From Mucilaginibacter terrae (GTDB lineage Bacteria > Bacteroidota > Bacteroidia > Sphingobacteriales > Sphingobacteriaceae): a stretch of DNA of 64,000 nt. The stretch is taken from assembly GCF_031951985.1 (NCBI RefSeq), contig NZ_JAVLVU010000001.1, positions 1 through 64,000 of the forward strand, written 5' to 3'. Within the stretch, counting starts at the first letter, position 1, and each line of letters opens with the position of its first letter. Of this stretch, positions 8,003 to 18,707 are shown in pieces. Both the position numbers and the translations under genes were made by a program. The notes beneath the pieces were generated by a model. That model was not told the origin of the DNA and did no database searches. It saw only the letters and a program-made list of their open reading frames with translations.

Positions 8003-9928
8003 ATGATTAACATTACACTTCCTGATGGTTCCGTTCGTCAGTACGACAAAGGAATCACTTCCATGCAAATTGCACAGTCAATTTCTGAAGGTTTGGCCCG
8101 TAACGTTTTAGCCGCCGAGGTTGATGGTATGGTTTGGGATGCAAGTCGCCCCATTGAGCAAGATGCCAGCGTTAAACTGTTAACCTGGACAAACGATGAA
8201 GGTAAAGCCACATTCTGGCACTCATCGGCCCACTTAATGGCCGAGGCGTTAGAAGCCCTTTATCCGGGTACCAAGTTTGGTATTGGCCCGGCTATCGAAA
8301 CCGGCTTTTACTACGATGTTGACTTTGGCGATCGCACATTTTCGCAGGAAGATTTCAAGCAAATTGAAGACAAAATGCTCGAGCTGGCTAAAACCAAGGC
8401 CGAGTATATACGCAAACCGGTAAGTAAAGACGAGGCCATTGCCTACTTTACCGATAAGGGCGACGAGTACAAACTCGACCTGATCAAAGACCTGCCCGAT
8501 GGTTCGATAACCTTTTACTCGCAAGGTAACTTTACCGACTTGTGCCGTGGTCCGCATATCCCAAACACCGGCTTTATTAAGGCTGTAAAGCTGATGAACG
8601 TGGCTGGCGCTTACTGGCGTGGCGATGAAAGCCGCAAGCAGTTAACCCGTATTTACGCGGTAACTTTCCCTAAAGCGGGTGAGTTGACCGAGTATTTGCA
8701 CATGCTTGAGGAAGCCAAAAAGCGCGACCATCGTAAACTGGGTAAGGAGTTGGAACTATTTGCCTTTTCTGAAAAAGTGGGCATGGGTTTACCGTTATGG
8801 TTACCTAAAGGCACCGCTTTGCGCGAACGTTTGGTTAATTTTTTACAGCGTGCACAGGTTTCTGCAGGATATGAGCAGGTAATTACCCCGCACATTGGCC
8901 ATAAAAACTTGTACGTAACTTCGGGCCACTACGAAAAGTATGGTAAGGATAGCTTTCAGCCTATACAAACCCCGCAAGAAGGCGAGGAATTCTTCCTTAA
9001 ACCGATGAACTGCCCGCACCACTGCGAGATATATAAAACCAAACCACGTTCGTACAAGGATTTGCCTGTACGTTTTGCCGAGTTTGGTACCGTTTACCGT
9101 TACGAGCAAAGCGGTGAATTGCACGGCTTAACCCGCGTACGAGGCTTTACTCAGGATGATGCCCACTTGTTTTGCCGCCCCGATCAGGTGAAGGAAGAGT
9201 TTAAAAAGGTGATCGACCTGGTATTATATGTATTTAATGCTTTGGGTTTTGAAGATTATACTGCACAGGTATCTCTTCGCGACCCTGAAAATAAAGCCAA
9301 ATACATTGGCACCGATGAAAACTGGCAACTGGCCGAAAGCGCTATCATTGAAGCTGCCGACGAAAAAGGCCTGCGCACCGTAGTTGAATTAGGCGAAGCG
9401 GCATTTTATGGCCCTAAGCTCGATTTTATGGTGAAGGATGCCTTAGGCCGTAAATGGCAGTTAGGAACCATACAGGTTGATTATAACCTACCTGAGCGCT
9501 TTGAACTGGAGTACACCGGCAGCGATAACCAAAAGCACCGCCCGGTAATGATTCACCGTGCACCGTTTGGTTCGTTAGAACGTTTTGTGGCTGTTTTAAT
9601 TGAACATTGTGCCGGTAATTTCCCGTTGTGGTTATCGCCCGAGCAGTATGTTATTTTGCCTATCTCCGAAAAATATGAAGATTATGCAAAAAAACTTTCA
9701 CAAATGTTAAATAATTCCGATATTCGCGGGCTAATTGACTTTAGAGATGAAAAAATCGGTCGCAAAATACGCGACGCTGAAGTCAAAAAAATCCCATATA
9801 TGCTGATCGTGGGCGAAAAAGAGGCTGCTGAAGGCACGTTGTCGGTTCGTAAACATGGCACAGGCGATTTGGGAAGCATGAGTATTGAAGATTTTAAACA
9901 ACAATTAATTAAAGAAATAACCATATAA
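8003..9928 (+). CDS. thrS: Threonyl-tRNA synthetase
   Basis: Class II synthetase of 641 residues that charges tRNA-Thr. It has an N-terminal TGS domain ([17 protein letters not shown]), the editing domain with [11 protein letters not shown] and its conserved His pair, the catalytic core with motif 2 ([36 protein letters not shown]), a Cys in [14 protein letters not shown] for the active-site zinc, motif 3 ([18 protein letters not shown]), and a C-terminal anticodon-binding domain. It is first in the operon thrS-infC-rpmI-rplT, with one base between its stop and the infC start. Confidence 0.97.
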   Translation: MINITLPDGSVRQYDKGITSMQIAQSISEGLARNVLAAEVDGMVWDASRPIEQDASVKLLTWTNDEGKATFWHSSAHLMAEALEALYPGTKFGIGPAIETGFYYDVDFGDRTFSQEDFKQIEDKMLELAKTKAEYIRKPVSKDEAIAYFTDKGDEYKLDLIKDLPDGSITFYSQGNFTDLCRGPHIPNTGFIKAVKLMNVAGAYWRGDESRKQLTRIYAVTFPKAGELTEYLHMLEEAKKRDHRKLGKELELFAFSEKVGMGLPLWLPKGTALRERLVNFLQRAQVSAGYEQVITPHIGHKNLYVTSGHYEKYGKDSFQPIQTPQEGEEFFLKPMNCPHHCEIYKTKPRSYKDLPVRFAEFGTVYRYEQSGELHGLTRVRGFTQDDAHLFCRPDQVKEEFKKVIDLVLYVFNALGFEDYTAQVSLRDPENKAKYIGTDENWQLAESAIIEAADEKGLRTVVELGEAAFYGPKLDFMVKDALGRKWQLGTIQVDYNLPERFELEYTGSDNQKHRPVMIHRAPFGSLERFVAVLIEHCAGNFPLWLSPEQYVILPISEKYEDYAKKLSQMLNNSDIRGLIDFRDEKIGRKIRDAEVKKIPYMLIVGEKEAAEGTLSVRKHGTGDLGSMSIEDFKQQLIKEITI

Positions 9929-9929
9929 C

Positions 9930-10496
9930 TTGGCTTTAAATAAACCGAATTTCAGAGGTCCGCGTCCTCCTTTCAAGAAAAAGGAAGCAGAACACAATAT
10001 TAATAATTTCATTAAGGCTCCAGAGGTGCGTTTAGTGGGCGATAACGTAGAGCAGGGGATTTTCTCTACCCGCGATGCGCTGGCCATAGCACAAGAACAA
10101 GAGCTGGATCTGGTTGAAATATCTCCTAATGCTGTTCCTCCTGTTTGCCGTGTAATTGACTATAACAAGTTCATCTACGAGCAAAAGAAGAAGATGAAGG
10201 AGATTAAAAGCAATGCCAAGCAAACGATTATTAAGGAGATCCGTTTCGGACCGAACACCGATGACCATGACTTTAACTTTAAGCTAAAGCATGCTATGGG
10301 TTTCCTGGAATCGGGCGAAAAGGTGAGAGCTTATGTTCACTTTAAAGGTCGTGCTATTGTTTATAAGGAGCAAGGAGAGATCCTTTTACTTAAATTTGCA
10401 CAGGCTTTAGAAGATGTGGGCAAGGTAGAGCAGTTGCCAAAGCTTGAGGGAAAGCGTATGTTTTTAATTATGGGCCCTAAGGCTGCTAAAAAATAA
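9930..10496 (+). CDS. infC: Translation initiation factor IF-3
   Basis: IF-3 binds the 30S subunit, blocks early 50S joining and proofreads the start codon. The protein is 188 residues with an N-terminal extension, the N domain ([32 protein letters not shown]), the linker ([10 protein letters not shown]) and the C domain ([22 protein letters not shown]). The start is TTG at 9930. No ATG occurs before the conserved domain, and the thrS stop lies one base upstream. A rare start codon is typical of infC, where IF-3 discriminates against its own message. Confidence 0.95.
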   Translation: MALNKPNFRGPRPPFKKKEAEHNINNFIKAPEVRLVGDNVEQGIFSTRDALAIAQEQELDLVEISPNAVPPVCRVIDYNKFIYEQKKKMKEIKSNAKQTIIKEIRFGPNTDDHDFNFKLKHAMGFLESGEKVRAYVHFKGRAIVYKEQGEILLLKFAQALEDVGKVEQLPKLEGKRMFLIMGPKAAKK

Positions 10497-10502
10497 TTTT
10501 TT

Positions 10503-10632
10503 GATGTGCAAATGTGCGAATGTGCAAATGTGCAGGTAAAGAATAGATAAATAGTTTTTTAATCCGCGGATGATAAGATTAATGAAGAAAGCAGTTCATC
10601 TGCACATTTAAAAATCTGCACATCTGCACATC
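10503..10632. repeat. Inverted repeat of ATGTGC units between infC and rpmI
   Basis: The left arm (10503-10535) has four closely spaced TGTGC units; the right arm (10600-10632) has three complementary TGCACAT units. The centre of about 65 bases is AT-rich. The arms could pair into a long imperfect hairpin in the operon message. It fills the infC-rpmI gap, which in E. coli carries the ribosomal protein L20 translational operator. Confidence 0.65.
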
Positions 10633-10648
10633 CAAATAAATAAGTGTT

Positions 10649-10849
10649 ATGCCAAAAATGAAAACCAATTCCAGTGCCAAAAAGCGCTTTAAGCTTACTG
10701 GAACCGGTAAAATTGCAAGAAAAAACGCATACAAAAGCCACATCTTAACCAAGATGTCAACCAAACGTAAGCGTGCCTTAGGTCAGACCAGCTTAGTGTC
10801 TGATGCCGACATGGGTAACGTTAAACGTATGCTTTGTATCGGAAAGTAA
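10649..10849 (+). CDS. rpmI: 50S ribosomal protein L35
   Basis: Small basic ribosomal protein of 66 residues, full length. It begins [22 protein letters not shown] and ends with the typical short tail after VKRMLC. It sits between infC and rplT, the standard order for this operon. Confidence 0.96.
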   Translation: MPKMKTNSSAKKRFKLTGTGKIARKNAYKSHILTKMSTKRKRALGQTSLVSDADMGNVKRMLCIGK

Positions 10850-10927
10850 TTCATTAATTTTTTAACCAGGTATTCGAGTCCGCAAAGTTTCTTTAATTAG
10901 AACACTCACTACCAAAAAAGCAAAAAA

Positions 10928-11272
10928 ATGCCACGTTCAGTTAACGCAGTCGCGTCGAGAAGACGCAGGAAAAAAATCATGAACCTTGCAAAAGGTTACT
11001 ATGGTTCACGCAGCAAGGTTTACACCATTGCTAAAAACACAGTTGAAAAAGGTTTACAGTACGCTTACCGCGACCGTAAAACCAAAAAAAGAGAGTTCCG
11101 TGCTTTATGGATACAACGTATTAACGCTGGTACCCGTCAATTCGGCATTTCTTACTCGCAATTTATGGGTAAGTTAAACAAAAGCGAAATTGGCTTAAAC
11201 CGTAAAGTATTAGCCGATTTAGCCATGAATCACCCAGAGGCTTTCAAAGCTGTGGTTGACGCTGTTAAATAA
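10928..11272 (+). CDS. rplT: 50S ribosomal protein L20
   Basis: L20, 114 residues, needed for early 50S assembly and in many bacteria the translational repressor of the infC-rpmI-rplT message. It starts [30 protein letters not shown] and contains the conserved globular part ([19 protein letters not shown]). It is the last gene of the operon, with a terminator 28 bases after its stop. Confidence 0.97.
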   Translation: MPRSVNAVASRRRRKKIMNLAKGYYGSRSKVYTIAKNTVEKGLQYAYRDRKTKKREFRALWIQRINAGTRQFGISYSQFMGKLNKSEIGLNRKVLADLAMNHPEAFKAVVDAVK

Positions 11273-11300
11273 GCTTCTCTTACATACAAGCAAACAAAAA

Positions 11301-11331
11301 ACGCCTGCTCATTTTGAGCGGGCGTTTTTTT
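11301..11331 (+). terminator. Rho-independent terminator of the thrS-infC-rpmI-rplT operon
   Basis: GC-rich stem ACGCCTGCTC / GAGCGGGCGT (G-T pairs allowed) with a short ATTTT loop and a run of seven T. Confidence 0.9.
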
Positions 11332-11419
11332 GTATATGAAATTTTAGCTTCAAATCAGGCAAATTTAACTTTAAATAACAAAACTATTCGTGATATTAGG
11401 GCAACTAACATAAACCATT

Positions 11420-12232
11420 ATGAACCTTAAAATCTTTATCACAATTGTTGCGGTGCTTAAATGCTTTTGCGCCGTAGCCCAAACCCATCCGCAGGAATTT
11501 TTCGACGGACTAAATAATCTTACCAAAGATGAGCCGTTAGCTAAAAAGCAATTGCTTATTGCCGCTTCAAAAGAGCCCGATTTTTATGGTACTTATCATT
11601 TTTTAGGCGTTATCAGCCAAAATAATAACCAGCTCGATTCGGCCATTTACTATTATAAAAAATCTGTCGACCTTAATACTGAAAATGTTAATCATACCCG
11701 TGAGATGGCTTACTCGAGGTTGATCATAGCACTACTTTACAAACACGATATAAAAAATGCGTTCGATGCAGCTTGGGAAGCCTGTAAAGCATATCCCGAA
11801 AGTAAAGGTTTGGAGAAAAATTTAGGAGACGTTTGCCTCTGGGCTTATTACACTAAGCACAACGGACTAAATCTTGATTATCTGGCTCCAGCTATTAAAG
11901 TTGAATACGTGGTTAACTCCATACCCGAAGAGTATTTGATAGTACGATACCTAAAACTAAATAATGAGCCATTGAATGTTGCAGGGCAAAGTCTGGTGCA
12001 TAAAGGTAGTGGTAGTTATGATGTGCTGAAATGCGTAACCGCAAGCAAGGCAGAGGCAACTGTTAATTGCAAAATAAACTGGGATATGGGCAAAGAATTT
12101 GGAGGAAAGACCGGCCCTGTAGCTAAAGTTTTGGCCGATAAAAGCTTGCCGGTTTATGAGCGTGCCGGTGCCGTATTAGTAAATAATGCCAAAGCAGATA
12201 TTAAAAAGGAAGTACAGAGCATGCTCAATTAA
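11420..12232 (+). CDS. Exported tetratricopeptide-type protein of unknown function
   Basis: Protein of 270 residues with an N-terminal signal peptide (MNLKIFITIVAVLKCFCAVAQ) and two to three TPR-like helices around residues 45-130, for example GTYHFLGVISQNNNQLDSAIYYYKKS. The C-terminal half is not recognised. It is probably periplasmic and may act as a protein-binding scaffold. It stands alone between the ribosomal operon terminator and an MFS gene on the same strand. Confidence 0.75.
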   Translation: MNLKIFITIVAVLKCFCAVAQTHPQEFFDGLNNLTKDEPLAKKQLLIAASKEPDFYGTYHFLGVISQNNNQLDSAIYYYKKSVDLNTENVNHTREMAYSRLIIALLYKHDIKNAFDAAWEACKAYPESKGLEKNLGDVCLWAYYTKHNGLNLDYLAPAIKVEYVVNSIPEEYLIVRYLKLNNEPLNVAGQSLVHKGSGSYDVLKCVTASKAEATVNCKINWDMGKEFGGKTGPVAKVLADKSLPVYERAGAVLVNNAKADIKKEVQSMLN

Positions 12233-12281
12233 GCGGATGGGCTTAATCATCGCGGTTTATTTTATACTTTAGCTTTCCATA

Positions 12282-13604
12282 ATGGAAACCAAAAACGATC
12301 CTAAAACCATACGCGCCTGGGCCATGTTCGATTGGGCAAACTCGGCGTACAACCTGGTTATCACCTCAACTATTTTCCCGGCATATTATGCAGAGATAAC
12401 AACTTCTGATAAGCACGCTGATAGAATCATGTTTCTCGGGCGGGAATTTATCAATACTGCTTTATTAGATTATGTTCTATCTGCAGCATACATGATTGTG
12501 GTTTTGTTGCTACCCATTCTTACATCAATTGCCGATTATCGTGGTAATAAAAAAAGCTATATGCAGTTTTTTACCTGGATGGGGGCTTTGGCTTGTTGTG
12601 GTTTGTTTTTTTTTAAAGCCGATACATTAGAAGTAAGCTTATTATTTTGTGCCTTAGCTGCAATTGGCTATTGTAGTGGTACAGTATTTTACAATTCCTA
12701 TTTGCCGCAAATTGCAACGCTGGAGGAGCAGGATAGAGTTAGTGCAAAAGGTTTTACTTATGGTTATATAGGCAGTGTACTACTTCAAATCATTTGTTTT
12801 GTTTTTATATTTAAGCCTGAGTGGTTTGGTATACCTGATAAAGCATTCGCTGCCCGACTTTCATTCTTATTAGTTGGTGCCTGGTGGTTGGCATTTGCTC
12901 AAATACCATTCCTTAAATTACCCAAAGGGCAGCCTAATAATACTAATAAATATCAAAATGTACTAACTGGAGGTTTTATCGAGTTAAGACACGTGTGGAA
13001 TAAAATCAAAAATATGCCGGTTCTAAAACGTTACCTGTCGGCTTTCTTTTTCTACTCAATGGGAGTACAAACAATAATGTTGGTTGCTACAGGTTTCGCT
13101 GCAAAAGAACTTAAATTACCTAAAGAAAGCCTCATAATTACCATCTTAATTATACAATTAGTAGCCATTGCAGGTGCTGCTTTAATGTCAAAGTTATCAT
13201 CCGTATACGGTAATATAAAAGTATTGATGGGCGTGGTTATGATATGGATAGGCGTATGCTTTGCTGCTTATTTTACTCAAAATCAAACCCAGTTTTATTT
13301 GCTGGCCGTGGTGGTGGGTTTAGTAATGGGCGGTATACAATCGTTGTCGCGCTCAACATATTCTAAGTTTTTACCGCAAAATATTACCGATACGGCATCG
13401 TTCTTCAGTTTTTATGATGTTACCGAAAAACTGGCTATTGTTATCGGATTGTTTACATTTGGCTTTGTGGAGTCTCTTACGGGTAGTATGCGTAACTCTA
13501 CTTTGGTACTGAGTGTGTTTTTTATTGCAGGGTTACTGCTGCTGTTTTTGCTGTTATGCACACAAAAACGCGAGATAGAAAACATTACGCCCGGCACCGT
13601 GTAA
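12282..13604 (+). CDS. MFS transporter, Atg22-like (UMF1) family
   Basis: Membrane protein of 440 residues with about twelve hydrophobic segments. The opening KTIRAWAMFDWANSAYNLVITSTIFPAYY is the signature of the UMF1/Atg22-like group, also seen in DWANSAY. FFSFYDVTEKLAIVIG near the end is typical too. Family members are predicted effluxers, but the bacterial substrate is unknown. Fifteen bases separate it from the downstream CCG-domain gene, so the two are probably co-transcribed. Confidence 0.88.
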   Translation: METKNDPKTIRAWAMFDWANSAYNLVITSTIFPAYYAEITTSDKHADRIMFLGREFINTALLDYVLSAAYMIVVLLLPILTSIADYRGNKKSYMQFFTWMGALACCGLFFFKADTLEVSLLFCALAAIGYCSGTVFYNSYLPQIATLEEQDRVSAKGFTYGYIGSVLLQIICFVFIFKPEWFGIPDKAFAARLSFLLVGAWWLAFAQIPFLKLPKGQPNNTNKYQNVLTGGFIELRHVWNKIKNMPVLKRYLSAFFFYSMGVQTIMLVATGFAAKELKLPKESLIITILIIQLVAIAGAALMSKLSSVYGNIKVLMGVVMIWIGVCFAAYFTQNQTQFYLLAVVVGLVMGGIQSLSRSTYSKFLPQNITDTASFFSFYDVTEKLAIVIGLFTFGFVESLTGSMRNSTLVLSVFFIAGLLLLFLLLCTQKREIENITPGTV

Positions 13605-13619
13605 ATGTTAAGGTAAAAA

Positions 13620-14348
13620 ATGAAAGTTGAGTTATTTGTACCGTGTTTTGTTGATCAGTTGTTCCCCGACACGGCTTTTAATACCGTAAAGGTGCTGCAA
13701 AAGGCAGGCTGCGAGGTTAATTTTAACCCCGAGCAAACCTGTTGCGGTCAGCCGGCCTTTAATGGTGGTTTTTGGGACGATGCCAAGGAAGTTGGCGCCA
13801 AGTTTTTGAATACATTCAGAGATGATGATGTGATTGTAACGCCGTCGGCCTCATGTACCGGTATGGTGCGCAATTATTATAATGATCTTTTCACTAATAC
13901 TACCTCTCATAACAAATGCCGCTCGGTGCAGGGTAATATTTATGAACTATCTGATTTTCTAATAAATATCCTGCAATTTGATGCTTTTGGGGCTGAGCTC
14001 GACGGTCGTGCCGTTTTTCATGACAGTTGTGCCGGTTTGCGCGAGTGCAAAATAAAGGAAGAGCCTCGAAGGCTGCTATCCAAAGTTTACGGCTTGGAAC
14101 TGGTAGATTTACCTGCCGGTGAAACCTGTTGTGGTTTCGGTGGCACTTTTGCAGTAAAGTTCGATGCTGTATCGAGTGCTATGGCACAACAAAAAGTAGA
14201 ACATGCCTTATCGGTTGAAGCTGATTATATAATTTCTACTGATGCCTCGTGTCTGCTGCATTTGCAAGGATATATTGATAAGAATAACTTGCCTATAAAA
14301 ACCTATCACCTTGCCGATGTACTGGCCAACGGGTGGGGGAATATATAA
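13620..14348 (+). CDS. CCG-domain (Fe-S) oxidoreductase, LutA/YkgE-like
   Basis: Protein of 242 residues with two CCG domains (DUF3390/CCG type), each with clustered cysteines: TCCGQPAFNGG and later HDSCAGLREC with ETCCGFGGTF. It matches LutA/YkgE, the subunit of the L-lactate or glycolate oxidase iron-sulfur complex that binds non-cubane clusters or haem-like cofactors via CCG motifs. LutB and LutC partners are not adjacent here, which leaves its electron partner open. It probably forms an operon with the upstream MFS gene. Confidence 0.85.
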   Translation: MKVELFVPCFVDQLFPDTAFNTVKVLQKAGCEVNFNPEQTCCGQPAFNGGFWDDAKEVGAKFLNTFRDDDVIVTPSASCTGMVRNYYNDLFTNTTSHNKCRSVQGNIYELSDFLINILQFDAFGAELDGRAVFHDSCAGLRECKIKEEPRRLLSKVYGLELVDLPAGETCCGFGGTFAVKFDAVSSAMAQQKVEHALSVEADYIISTDASCLLHLQGYIDKNNLPIKTYHLADVLANGWGNI

Positions 14349-14361
14349 CTCCGATCCACTT

Positions 14362-14856
14362 ATGAAAAAATCACAACCACTCATTATCATCTTCCTGCTC
14401 ACATTCAGTTTATCAGCGTTAGCTCAGGCACCCAAAGCCACGGTAAAAGACCTTGCCTTTATGGCCGGGACCTGGACACTTAAACACCAATGGGGCGACA
14501 TGGAAGAATATTGGGGACCGCCCATGGGCGATAATATGGTAAGCAGCTACCGTTGTGTAAAAGATGGCAAAGTAGTTTTTTATGAGTTTGTGGTAATTGA
14601 ACAAACCAACGGCACACCAGTAATGAAAATGCGCCACTTCAATCCCGGCAATATAGCCTGGGAAGAAAAAGATAAACCCCACACCTATAAGCTTATTGCC
14701 CTTACCAAATCAAAAGCTGTATTTGAAGATGATGCGAAAGCTGTAAAACTCATCTACGAGCGCATATCGCCCACAAAGCTAAATTGCATTTTAGAAGAGA
14801 AAGACAAGCAAGGTAAACTGCAAAAAGATGTTTTTGCCTACACGCTAAAGCCATAA
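14362..14856 (+). CDS. Exported DUF6265-type protein
   Basis: Protein of 164 residues from the ATG at 14362, which gives a good signal peptide (MKKSQPLIIIFLLTFSLSALAQ). The longer frame from 14311 overlaps the upstream gene and has no signal, so it is not preferred. The mature part has the DUF6265 pattern DLAFMAGTWTLKHQWGDMEEYWGPPMG, then GKVVFYEFVVIEQ. The function is unknown; a lipocalin-like beta barrel is plausible for this group. It follows the CCG protein by 13 bases. Confidence 0.78.
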   Translation: MKKSQPLIIIFLLTFSLSALAQAPKATVKDLAFMAGTWTLKHQWGDMEEYWGPPMGDNMVSSYRCVKDGKVVFYEFVVIEQTNGTPVMKMRHFNPGNIAWEEKDKPHTYKLIALTKSKAVFEDDAKAVKLIYERISPTKLNCILEEKDKQGKLQKDVFAYTLKP

Positions 14857-14924
14857 ATTGGTCAAAAACACCGCAGTAGCATAAACCAATCAACCACTCA
14901 CTTCTAACTACTCACTAAATTAGT

Positions 14925-14932
14925 TATCTTTG
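14925..14932 (+). promoter_or_regulatory. Promoter -7 element of mtaB
   Basis: TATCTTTG, a full TAnnTTTG match, ending 10 bases before the mtaB ATG. The predicted leader is only a few bases. Confidence 0.65.
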
Positions 14933-14942
14933 CGGCTTTATA

Positions 14943-16262
14943 ATGAACAAGAAAGTCGCTTTTTACACGCTGGGTTGCAAGCTTAATTATTCCGAAACGT
15001 CAACGTTGGGCAGGCTGCTCAATAATGCTGGTTTCGAAACGGTTGAGTTTACCCAAACGCCTGATGTTTTTGTAATTAATACCTGCTCGGTAACCGAAAA
15101 CGCCGACAAGAAATGCAAGAAGATCGTTAAGGAAGCACTTAAAATTTCGCCCAATGCACACGTAACTATCGTGGGCTGCTACGCGCAACTAAAACCACAA
15201 GATATAGCCGAAATTCCGGGTGTTGATTTGGTGTTGGGTGCTGCCGAAAAATTTCAACTGGTTGATCATTTAACTGATCTCACTAAAAAAGAAAAAACTG
15301 AAGTTTTTAATCAGCCGGTATCTGAAGCTAATCAATTCGTATCATCCTATTCATACGGCGATCGTACCCGTACTTTTTTGAAAGTGCAGGATGGTTGCGA
15401 TTACTCATGTACGTTTTGTACCATACCTATGGCTCGCGGAGCCAGCCGTAGCGATACCATTGAAAGTGCCGTTGCACAGGCCTATGAAATTGCCGCATCG
15501 GGCGTAAAAGAAATTGTACTGACCGGTGTTAACCTGGGCGATTTTGGCATACGCAATGGCGAACGTCATGATAAGTTTTTTGACTTGGTGAAAGCATTGG
15601 ATGAGGTTGAAGGCATTGACCGTATTCGTATCTCTTCCATCGAACCTAATTTGCTTACCGACGAGATCATCGAGTTTGTGGCTACGTCAAAACGTTTTGT
15701 TCCACATTTCCATATTCCGCTGCAATCGGGCTCTAACAAAATACTCGGCTTAATGCGCCGTCGTTACCGTCGCGAATTATACGTGGATAGGGTAGCGAAG
15801 ATTAAAGAGCTGATGCCCGACTGCTGTATTGGCGTCGATGTTATTGTTGGCTTCCCCGGCGAAACCCGAGAGGATTTTATCGATACTTACAATTTCCTGA
15901 ACGAGCTTAATGTGTCGTACCTACACGTATTCACTTATTCAGAGCGCGAAAACACCATGGCAGCCGAAATGAGTGGCATTGTACCCGGTTCAACCCGTGC
16001 CGAGCGGAGCAAGATGCTGCACATTCTTTCCGACAAAAAGCGTCGTGCTTTTTACGAGTCTCAATTGAATAAAAGCGACGAAGTACTGTTTGAAGGCGAT
16101 AATAAAGAGGGGTATATGCACGGTTTTACCCGTAACTATGTGAAGGTAAAAGCCAAGTTTGACCCCATATTGGTTAACGAATTAAAGACCGTAAAACTAA
16201 CCGCCATAAGCGCCGACGGCGATGTGGAAATAACCGAAAGCGAAGAAATATTGGTTCATTAA
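14943..16262 (+). CDS. mtaB: tRNA t6A37 methylthiotransferase MtaB
   Basis: Radical-SAM enzyme of 439 residues that adds a methylthio group to N6-threonylcarbamoyladenosine at position 37 of tRNA. It has the UPF0004 N-terminal domain with its own cluster cysteines ([30 protein letters not shown]) and the radical-SAM motif CDYSCTFC with Cys152, Cys156 and Cys159. [17 protein letters not shown] and a C-terminal TRAM domain follow. The N-terminal GCKLNYSE wording distinguishes MtaB from MiaB and RimO. It is likely co-transcribed with lgt (28-base gap). Confidence 0.95.
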   Translation: MNKKVAFYTLGCKLNYSETSTLGRLLNNAGFETVEFTQTPDVFVINTCSVTENADKKCKKIVKEALKISPNAHVTIVGCYAQLKPQDIAEIPGVDLVLGAAEKFQLVDHLTDLTKKEKTEVFNQPVSEANQFVSSYSYGDRTRTFLKVQDGCDYSCTFCTIPMARGASRSDTIESAVAQAYEIAASGVKEIVLTGVNLGDFGIRNGERHDKFFDLVKALDEVEGIDRIRISSIEPNLLTDEIIEFVATSKRFVPHFHIPLQSGSNKILGLMRRRYRRELYVDRVAKIKELMPDCCIGVDVIVGFPGETREDFIDTYNFLNELNVSYLHVFTYSERENTMAAEMSGIVPGSTRAERSKMLHILSDKKRRAFYESQLNKSDEVLFEGDNKEGYMHGFTRNYVKVKAKFDPILVNELKTVKLTAISADGDVEITESEEILVH

Positions 16263-16290
16263 CCTTATATTCGCTTCAAATTACTACCTC

Positions 16291-17463
16291 ATGTTCCCAT
16301 CTATTTCCGACCTGATCAATTATCTTACCGGTTGGCATTTACCAACATTACCCATTCAAACCTTTGGTTTTTTTGTGGCAATGGCCTTTATGGCTGCATA
16401 TTGGGCTTTTGTACAGGAGTTTAAACGTAAAGAAGCGTTGGGCTATGTACTACCCATGCAAAAAACAATTACCGTTGGCGAACCGGCTTCGGTAGGGGAG
16501 TTAGTGGGCAATGCCATTTTTGGTTTTATAATTGGTTACAAACTGCTTGATGTAATACTCAACTATAAATTAATGGTTGAAGATACCCAAGGCTTTTTGC
16601 TATCGGGCCGTGGAAATTTATTGGGCGGAATTATTGGTGCAGCAAGCATTGCTTACTGGGCTTATTACGAAAAGAAGAAAGAACAACTGGCCGAGCCTGT
16701 TACCAAGCAAGTTTTGGTACATGCCCACGAATTGATGGGTAATATATTGGTTTGGGCTGCTGTTTTTGGCTTTGCCGGAGCTAAGTTATTTAATGCGCTT
16801 GAAAATTGGGATGAGTTTATGGCAGACCCTGTGGGTATGCTTATTGGTTTTAGCGGCTTAACTTTTTACGGCGGATTAATTTGCGGTGGTGCTGCTGTGC
16901 TTTACATAGCTCAAAAAAATGGTGTAAAGCCTTTTACCATGTTAGATATTGGCGGCCCCGGCATGATGCTGGCTTACGGTGTTGGTCGTATTGGTTGCCA
17001 AATGGCCGGCGATGGTGATTGGGGCATACCTAATACTGCGCCCAAACCGGGCTGGTTTAGCTGGGCTCCTGATTGGATGTGGTCTTTTAAATATCCGCAT
17101 AACGTTAACATGGCCGATCATGATAACCGCATTGCCGATTGCGTGGGCAGATATTGTTATGAGTTAAAATTGCCGGTTTATCCTACACCATTTTATGAGT
17201 GTGTAGCGTGTATTCTGCTCTTCTTGGTGCTATGGAGTATTCGCAGCCGTATAAAAGCGCCGGGTGTTATGTTTGGCATTTATTTGATATTGGCCGGTGT
17301 GGAGCGTTTCTTTGTAGAGTTAATTCGTGTAAATACCAAATATCACCTGTTCGGTATATCATTTACCCAGGCCGAAATGATTTCGTTATTTATGGTTATT
17401 GGTGGTGTTGCCTTAATAATTACAGGCAGGTCTAAATACAAAACACAGTTTGCCAATGGCTGA
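16291..17463 (+). CDS. lgt: Prolipoprotein diacylglyceryl transferase
   Basis: Inner-membrane enzyme that transfers diacylglycerol to the lipobox cysteine of prolipoproteins. It is 390 residues, longer than the E. coli enzyme because of loop insertions, as is common in Bacteroidota. The Lgt signature appears in [17 protein letters not shown] (GRxGNFxNxE region), with an extended PYPTPFYEC segment and C-terminal [18 protein letters not shown]. The gene overlaps the GtrA-like gene by eight bases. Confidence 0.93.
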   Translation: MFPSISDLINYLTGWHLPTLPIQTFGFFVAMAFMAAYWAFVQEFKRKEALGYVLPMQKTITVGEPASVGELVGNAIFGFIIGYKLLDVILNYKLMVEDTQGFLLSGRGNLLGGIIGAASIAYWAYYEKKKEQLAEPVTKQVLVHAHELMGNILVWAAVFGFAGAKLFNALENWDEFMADPVGMLIGFSGLTFYGGLICGGAAVLYIAQKNGVKPFTMLDIGGPGMMLAYGVGRIGCQMAGDGDWGIPNTAPKPGWFSWAPDWMWSFKYPHNVNMADHDNRIADCVGRYCYELKLPVYPTPFYECVACILLFLVLWSIRSRIKAPGVMFGIYLILAGVERFFVELIRVNTKYHLFGISFTQAEMISLFMVIGGVALIITGRSKYKTQFANG

Positions 17464-17929
17464 TGTGCCTTTTTTTAAACGCATAAGTCAAAATAAGTTT
17501 GCAAGGTTCCTGCTTTCGGCAGGTAGTGGTTTTTTGATAGATGTGCTGGCCTTTCGAATACTTGAAGGGTATGTTTTTACCAATAAAGTTTATGTGTTGC
17601 TTGGACACCGTACCAGCAATATTGCGCTAACGCTCATCATCTCATTTACATTAGGCGTAATGGTTAATTTTTTAGTTACCCGTTACCTGGTTTTTAACGA
17701 ATCGAAGTTGCCTTTTTTACAGCAATTTGTGAGGTTTGGTTTAGTGGCCTTTGTAGGTTATTTTGCCAATCTTGAAGTACTCAAGCTCTTTATCAGGTAC
17801 TTGCATTTCGACCCAACCATTGCACGTATTACAGCGGCGTTGAGTCTTTTCTTCGCCAGTTTTTTTATTCATAAAGTATTTTCATTCAACATATCCAGCC
17901 GCAAAAAAAATGCTGAATCAAATAACTAA
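17456..17929 (+). CDS. GtrA-like membrane protein
   Basis: Small membrane protein of 157 residues with four hydrophobic segments. [22 protein letters not shown] and [12 protein letters not shown] are the GtrA/DPMS features. Members are thought to help move lipid-linked sugars across the inner membrane. ATG at 17456 is chosen over an upstream TTG at 17450. It overlaps lgt and, by 20 bases, suhB, so the three are one translationally coupled operon. Confidence 0.85.
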   Translation: MADVPFFKRISQNKFARFLLSAGSGFLIDVLAFRILEGYVFTNKVYVLLGHRTSNIALTLIISFTLGVMVNFLVTRYLVFNESKLPFLQQFVRFGLVAFVGYFANLEVLKLFIRYLHFDPTIARITAALSLFFASFFIHKVFSFNISSRKKNAESNN

Positions 17930-18698
17930 CCAGGTAACCGAGGTGGCCCGCGAGGCCGGTGATTTTATTCGTCAGGAACGTAAGAATTTCAGCGCCGACC
18001 GTATTGAGTTTAAGGGATTGAACGACCTGGTATCGTACGTTGATAAAACTGCCGAACAAAAAATAGTTTCCTCACTTAAAAAAATACTGCCTGAGGCCGG
18101 TTTCATTACCGAAGAAAAAACCACCACCATAGTTGGCGAACGCTATAACTGGATAATTGATCCGTTAGATGGTACAACTAACTTTATTCATGGTTTACCG
18201 GTGTTTTCGGTGAGTATTGCCTTACAGGAATATGGAGAACTGGTTGCCGGAGTAGTTTATGAGGTAAACCAGGACGAATGCTTTTATGCCAGCGCCGATA
18301 GTCCGGCTTACCTCAACGGCCAGGAAATTAAAGTGAGCCCGGCTCCAACCATTGCCGATAGTTTGATAGCCACCGGTTTCCCATATTACGATTTTACTAA
18401 GCAAGCCCAATATATCAACCTCTTTACCGAACTGATGAAAGGTTGCCACGGCATCCGTCGTATGGGTTCGGCTGCGGTAGATTTGGTTTATACTGCTTGT
18501 GGGCGTTTTGAGGCATTTTATGAGTACAATCTCAACGCCTGGGATGTGGCAGCCGGAATTGTAATTGTAAAACAGGCCGGAGGAGATGTAGTAAATTTTT
18601 CGGGAGGTAATGAAGTGATCAATACCCGTGAGCTATTGGCTACCAATGGTAAGATAACGGCAGAGATGCTGGAGATGATTAATAAATATTTCAAGTAA
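17910..18698 (+). CDS. suhB: Inositol monophosphatase family protein
   Basis: Mg-dependent phosphatase of 262 residues, about the length of E. coli SuhB. The metal-binding motifs are intact: GFITEEKT, then WIIDPLDGTTNFIHGLPVFSVSIAL, and the C-terminal NAWDVAAGIVIVKQAGG. It would dephosphorylate inositol phosphate or a related sugar phosphate; the true substrate in Bacteroidota is uncertain. It is the last gene of the lgt-gtrA-suhB operon and is followed by a repeat element and a shared terminator. Confidence 0.92.
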   Translation: MLNQITNQVTEVAREAGDFIRQERKNFSADRIEFKGLNDLVSYVDKTAEQKIVSSLKKILPEAGFITEEKTTTIVGERYNWIIDPLDGTTNFIHGLPVFSVSIALQEYGELVAGVVYEVNQDECFYASADSPAYLNGQEIKVSPAPTIADSLIATGFPYYDFTKQAQYINLFTELMKGCHGIRRMGSAAVDLVYTACGRFEAFYEYNLNAWDVAAGIVIVKQAGGDVVNFSGGNEVINTRELLATNGKITAEMLEMINKYFK

Positions 18699-18707
18699 AA
18701 AATATCC

